Source: Clostridiales bacterium
Lineage (GTDB): Bacteria > Bacillota_A > Clostridia > Christensenellales > Aristaeellaceae
Reading direction: 5' to 3'
Assembly: GCA_012514855.1 (NCBI GenBank)
Contig: JAAYZL010000165.1
Location: 1-8,630, forward strand
DNA length: 8,630 nucleotides
The position numbers and the translations under genes were made by a program. How positions within the stretch are numbered: the stretch's first letter is position 1; each line of letters opens with the position of its first letter. This document shows, in pieces, positions 6,517-8,630 of this stretch. Below the pieces are notes generated by a model that was not told where the DNA came from, did not search any database, and worked only from the letters and a program-made list of their open reading frames with translations.

Positions 6517-6596
6517 CGTCAAGCGGAGAGCGACGCCGCCGGGAGCAAAAAAAACCGCCGGAGGCGCAAATTCTGCAGTGGGTGGAGCACCAGGCA

Positions 6597-6625
6597 TTGC
6601 TTTTTCCCCGCTCGCGTGGTATGCT
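6597..6625 (+). promoter_or_regulatory. Likely promoter of the V4R-GGDEF operon
   Basis: TTGCTT (6597-6602) and TATGCT (6620-6625) are separated by exactly 17 bases, and TG at 6617-6618 makes an extended -10. Transcription would begin near 6632, giving a leader of about 45 bases to ATG 6677 and making the upstream ATG 6635 an unlikely start. Confidence 0.55.
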
Positions 6626-6660
6626 TGTTGGCAAATGAACCAACGTTACGCCGCAACGGG

Positions 6661-6669
6661 AGAAGGGGG
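6661..6669 (+). promoter_or_regulatory. Ribosome binding site selecting ATG 6677
   Basis: AGAAGGGGG lies 7 bases before ATG 6677. The competing in-frame starts GTG 6578 and ATG 6635 lack a comparable site, and the first precedes the predicted promoter. Confidence 0.65.
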
Positions 6670-6676
6670 CGCGCCG

Positions 6677-7225
6677 ATGCCGAACATCTTCGACAACCCG
6701 CGCAGGCACAGCCATTTCCGCTGGGGGGCGCTCGGCGACATCCGGGAGGGCCGGGGCGACCTCGGCGAGGACATGCCGGTGCTCGTCTACCGGCTGATGC
6801 AGTTCACGATGCTCGACGTGCTTTCGCGCGAGTTCGGCGAGCCCGAGGCGAACCGGCTGTTCCGCAGGTCCGGCCACCTCGCGGGCACGGAGTTCGCCCG
6901 GAACGCGCTGAACCTCAAGCTCGACTTCGACGGCTTCGTCGCGGATCTGCAGCGCGCGCTCCGGGAGCACGGGATCGGCATTCTGCGGATGGAGCGGTTC
7001 GACGCGGACACCGGCGACATCGTGCTCACCGTCGCGCAGGACCTCGACTGCAGCGGGCTTGCAATCACGAACGAAAACGTGTGCACCTACGACGAGGGCT
7101 TCATCGCGGGCGTGCTCGAGGCGTTCACCGGCAGACGCTACGACGTGCGCGAGGTCGACTGCTGGGCGTCCGGCGACCGCGTGTGCCGGTTCTCGGGCCG
7201 CCTGTCCGGGGGGGAATCGGGATGA
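6677..7225 (+). CDS. Stand-alone V4R-domain ligand-sensing protein
   Basis: This 182-residue soluble protein has a V4R (4-vinyl reductase) domain over most of its length, about 35-175. V4R domains bind small hydrophobic or aromatic ligands in sensors such as the phenol regulators of the DmpR/XylR/MopR group. The C-terminal signature D-C-W-A-S-G-D-R-V-C-R-F carries C162 and C170. With C136 and E159 these reproduce the spacing of the zinc-binding Cys-Glu-Cys-Cys set I recall for MopR (Cys155, Glu178, Cys181, Cys189). C125 is an extra cysteine. Residues at the offsets of the MopR phenol contacts (His106, Trp134) are F87 and I115, so phenol itself is doubtful; this offset comparison ignores gaps. 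Start ATG 6677 was chosen from the ribosome site and the predicted promoter. The stop overlaps the GGDEF gene start (ATGA), so the two are translated together and probably act as sensor and output. Confidence 0.85.
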   Translation: MPNIFDNPRRHSHFRWGALGDIREGRGDLGEDMPVLVYRLMQFTMLDVLSREFGEPEANRLFRRSGHLAGTEFARNALNLKLDFDGFVADLQRALREHGIGILRMERFDADTGDIVLTVAQDLDCSGLAITNENVCTYDEGFIAGVLEAFTGRRYDVREVDCWASGDRVCRFSGRLSGGESG

Positions 7226-8460
7226 ACGAGGCGGCACAGTTGCTGTTTGACTACCTGCGGGACGCCTGGAATCAGCCGGACCGCGCGCGGCTCGACGTGG
7301 ACGCGCTGCCGGAGGACTTCCGGGAGCTCGGCGAGGGGCTCAACCACTTCGTCGAGGGCGTGCTCGAGGTGCGCGCGTTCGCGAAGGCGCTGTCCCGCGG
7401 CGACCTGAGCGCGGCGCCGCCCGGCAGGCTGAACGAGCTCGCCGCGCCGCTGAAGTCGCTGCACGCGTCGCTTTTCCACATGACCTGGCAGAGCCAGCAG
7501 GTCGCCAAGGGCGATTACCGGCAGAAGGTCGAGTTTCTGGGCGAGTTCGCCGAGGCGTTCAACACGATGACGCAGCAACTGAGCGAGCGCCAGTCGGCCC
7601 TGGAGAGCCAGATCGAAAAAATCCGCGCGCAGTCGCTGGCGCTCGAGCAGTCCAACCGCGTGTTTCAGGCGCTGACCGAGGGCATGCTGAGCTGGATCGC
7701 GGTCGTGGACAGCGGCACCGGCGAGCGGCTGTTCGCGAACCGCGCCGCGCGCGAGGGGCTCGAGGGCCGGATCGGCTCGCAGGTGTGGAGCTGGCTCGTC
7801 CGGCAGTCGCGGCACGGCGCGGAGCCGCGCGCGCGCGAACTGATCGCGTCCGACGGCGAAATGATCCGGACGTTCTCCGTGTCCAGCCATCCGCTCCCGT
7901 GGAACGAGCGCGCCGCCGTCGCGTACATGCTCTCCGACGTCTCCGACGAGCGGAAATACCTGCGCGAATTGGAATCCCACGCCTACCTCGACCCGCTGAC
8001 CCAGCTCAACAGCCGCTATTACGGCATGCGCATGCTCTCCGCCTGGCTCACGGAGCAGCGCAGGTTCACGCTGTGCTTCGTCGACCTCGACAATCTGAAA
8101 TACGTCAACGACACGTTCGGCCACGCGGAGGGCGACCGCTTCCTCATCAGCGCCGCCGAGGCGATCCGGCATCTGTCGCCCGACGGGGTGTGCGTGCGGC
8201 TCGGCGGCGACGAGTTCATGGTGCTCGTGCCGGACGGCGACGTCGAAGCGGTCGGGAAGGACATGGAGGCGCTGCGCGCCCGGCTCGCTGCGCCGAGAGC
8301 GCTGGAGCCCGCGCCGTACCTGCGCAGCATCAGCTACGGGCTCGTGCAGGTCGAGGAGGACAACGCGCTCCCGTCGAGCGAGCTGTTGAGCCTCGCGGAC
8401 GAGAGGATGTACGAGTACAAGCGCGCGCAGAAAAGGAAGAGGAAGGGCGCGAGGGACTGA
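7222..8460 (+). CDS. Diguanylate cyclase with HAMP-like, PAS-like and GGDEF domains
   Basis: This 412-residue protein makes c-di-GMP from two GTP. There is no signal peptide or membrane helix, so it is cytosolic. Residues 45-115 contain two HAMP/methyl-accepting-like segments marked by RGDLS and KGDYRQKVEFLGEF. Residues 115-150 are a likely coiled coil, 150-250 a divergent PAS-like region, and 254-405 the GGDEF domain. Within it are LDPLTQLNSR (256-265), metal ligand D288 in FVDLDNLK, NDTFGH (296-301), and the intact GGDEF signature at 328-332, so it should be active. The RxxD inhibitory site, normally five residues before GGDEF, reads SPDG, so product feedback through that site is not expected. 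It starts at ATG 7222 within the stop of the V4R gene, with a G-rich ribosome site (7208-7216). The C-terminus is strongly basic. Its natural input is likely the V4R partner; that is inferred. Confidence 0.93.
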   Translation: MNEAAQLLFDYLRDAWNQPDRARLDVDALPEDFRELGEGLNHFVEGVLEVRAFAKALSRGDLSAAPPGRLNELAAPLKSLHASLFHMTWQSQQVAKGDYRQKVEFLGEFAEAFNTMTQQLSERQSALESQIEKIRAQSLALEQSNRVFQALTEGMLSWIAVVDSGTGERLFANRAAREGLEGRIGSQVWSWLVRQSRHGAEPRARELIASDGEMIRTFSVSSHPLPWNERAAVAYMLSDVSDERKYLRELESHAYLDPLTQLNSRYYGMRMLSAWLTEQRRFTLCFVDLDNLKYVNDTFGHAEGDRFLISAAEAIRHLSPDGVCVRLGGDEFMVLVPDGDVEAVGKDMEALRARLAAPRALEPAPYLRSISYGLVQVEEDNALPSSELLSLADERMYEYKRAQKRKRKGARD

Positions 8461-8479
8461 GCGCCTGCGCCGAACGCGG

Positions 8480-8509
8480 AAAAAACCGGCCCGAACCGAG
8501 CGGGCCGGT
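8480..8509 (-). terminator. Intrinsic terminator for minus-strand transcription (possibly bidirectional)
   Basis: ACCGGCCCG (8485-8493) and CGGGCCGGT (8501-8509) form a perfect 9-bp stem with a 7-base loop. Six A at 8480-8485 precede it on the + strand, which is a TTTTTT tail on the minus strand. The + strand side lacks a T-run, so it suits a converging minus-strand transcript from beyond the right edge better than the GGDEF gene, though the stem may also stop the latter. Confidence 0.7.
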
Positions 8510-8510
8510 C

Positions 8511-8611
8511 AGCGTGTCGACAAAGTCGCCACGCTATCCGGGAAATGCAGGATTGCATTCCCCGGAATTCAGGATTTCCTGTGGCGTTGCGCGCCACGGC
8601 CGGAAATCCTG
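8511..8611. repeat. Three further tandem hairpins beside the terminator
   Basis: Hairpin A: AGCGTGTCGAC (8511-8521) with GTCGCCACGCT (8525-8535), loop AAA, one T-C mismatch. Hairpin B: TCCGGGAAATGCA (8537-8549) with TGCATTCCCCGGA (8554-8566), loop GGAT, one A-C mismatch. Hairpin C: CAGGATTTCC (8570-8579) with GGAAATCCTG (8602-8611), enclosing GTGGCG (8581-8586)/CGCCAC (8592-8597). Spacers between units are one to three bases. CAGGATT recurs in the B loop and the C arm. No gene fits here. It may be the 3' part of a structured minus-strand RNA or a palindromic repeat cut by the window edge. Confidence 0.6.
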
Positions 8612-8630
8612 CAAGGAAGCGCGGACATGC

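Noticed and set aside
5486..6534. The 12-mer GCGGAGAGCGAC occurring at 5486-5497 and 6523-6534
   Set aside because: In a GC-rich window of this length one or more shared 12-mers are expected by chance, and the flanks do not align.
6545..6570. A minus-strand terminator formed by CGCC/GGCG with an eight-T tail
   Set aside because: The stem is only 4 bp and no minus-strand gene would use it.
6517..6676. A c-di-GMP riboswitch upstream of the GGDEF operon
   Set aside because: The conserved GEMM core sequence is absent; only a loose hairpin is visible.
6475..7221. Upstream extension of the GGDEF frame to 6475
   Set aside because: It overlaps the V4R gene in another frame with arginine-rich noise. 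ATG 7222 with ATGA coupling is the natural start.
5527..8529. CAAAGTCGC shared by the palindromic element (5527-5535) and the right-end hairpin array (8521-8529)
   Set aside because: A 9-base match is not significant and the surrounding stems differ, so I do not call them copies of one repeat.
8334..8597. A minus-strand open frame of 87 residues at the right end
   Set aside because: It runs antisense into the end of the GGDEF gene and through the hairpin array, and its product resembles no protein I recognise.

Overview
The window reads as chromosomal DNA of a GC-rich, strictly anaerobic, Firmicutes/Clostridia-like bacterium. That placement is inferred from three things: an oxygen-sensitive glycyl radical enzyme (GRE) with its activase, strong AGGAGG-type ribosome sites with several GTG starts, and small genes typical of Clostridia (a cytochrome-b5-like lipoprotein and a GlsB/YeaQ-type membrane protein). 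All genes found are on the + strand. No rRNA, tRNA, CRISPR array, transposase or phage gene was seen.

Region 1 (1-5352) is a tightly packed catabolic operon entered from upstream. It holds the C-terminal three quarters of a SorE-like medium-chain dehydrogenase, a GRE-activating radical SAM enzyme, a 788-residue GRE, and a PfkB-family sugar kinase. The first two junctions are 4-base GTGA overlaps and the third is a 15-base gap with a perfect AGGAGG. The GRE carries the glycyl loop and a Gly-Cys-Val-Glu active site, which is the eliminase/dehydratase pattern rather than the pyruvate formate-lyase pattern. Its following residues do not match any characterised group I can name. With a sugar kinase and a polyol/sugar-phosphate-type dehydrogenase beside it, the best inference is an anaerobic radical C-O (or related) cleavage pathway for a sugar or polyol derivative, substrate unknown. 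This is the best candidate for an undescribed system.

Region 2 (5353-5669) is a 317-base non-coding gap dominated by a roughly 144-base, multi-hairpin imperfect palindrome (5444-5587) that looks like a structured repeat.

Region 3 (5670-6476) holds two small envelope genes, a cytochrome-b5-like lipoprotein and a three-helix GlsB/YeaQ/YmgE membrane protein. A candidate terminator follows each, and the second is strong.

Region 4 (6477-8460) has promoter-like sequences followed by a two-gene signalling operon. It encodes a stand-alone V4R ligand-sensing protein with a complete predicted zinc tetrad, overlapping by ATGA a HAMP-like/PAS-like/GGDEF diguanylate cyclase that lacks the RxxD inhibitory site. 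The likely logic is ligand sensing by V4R feeding into c-di-GMP synthesis.

Region 5 (8461-8630) is a run of four back-to-back hairpins. The first is followed by six T on the minus strand, suggesting a converging minus-strand transcript from beyond the right edge.
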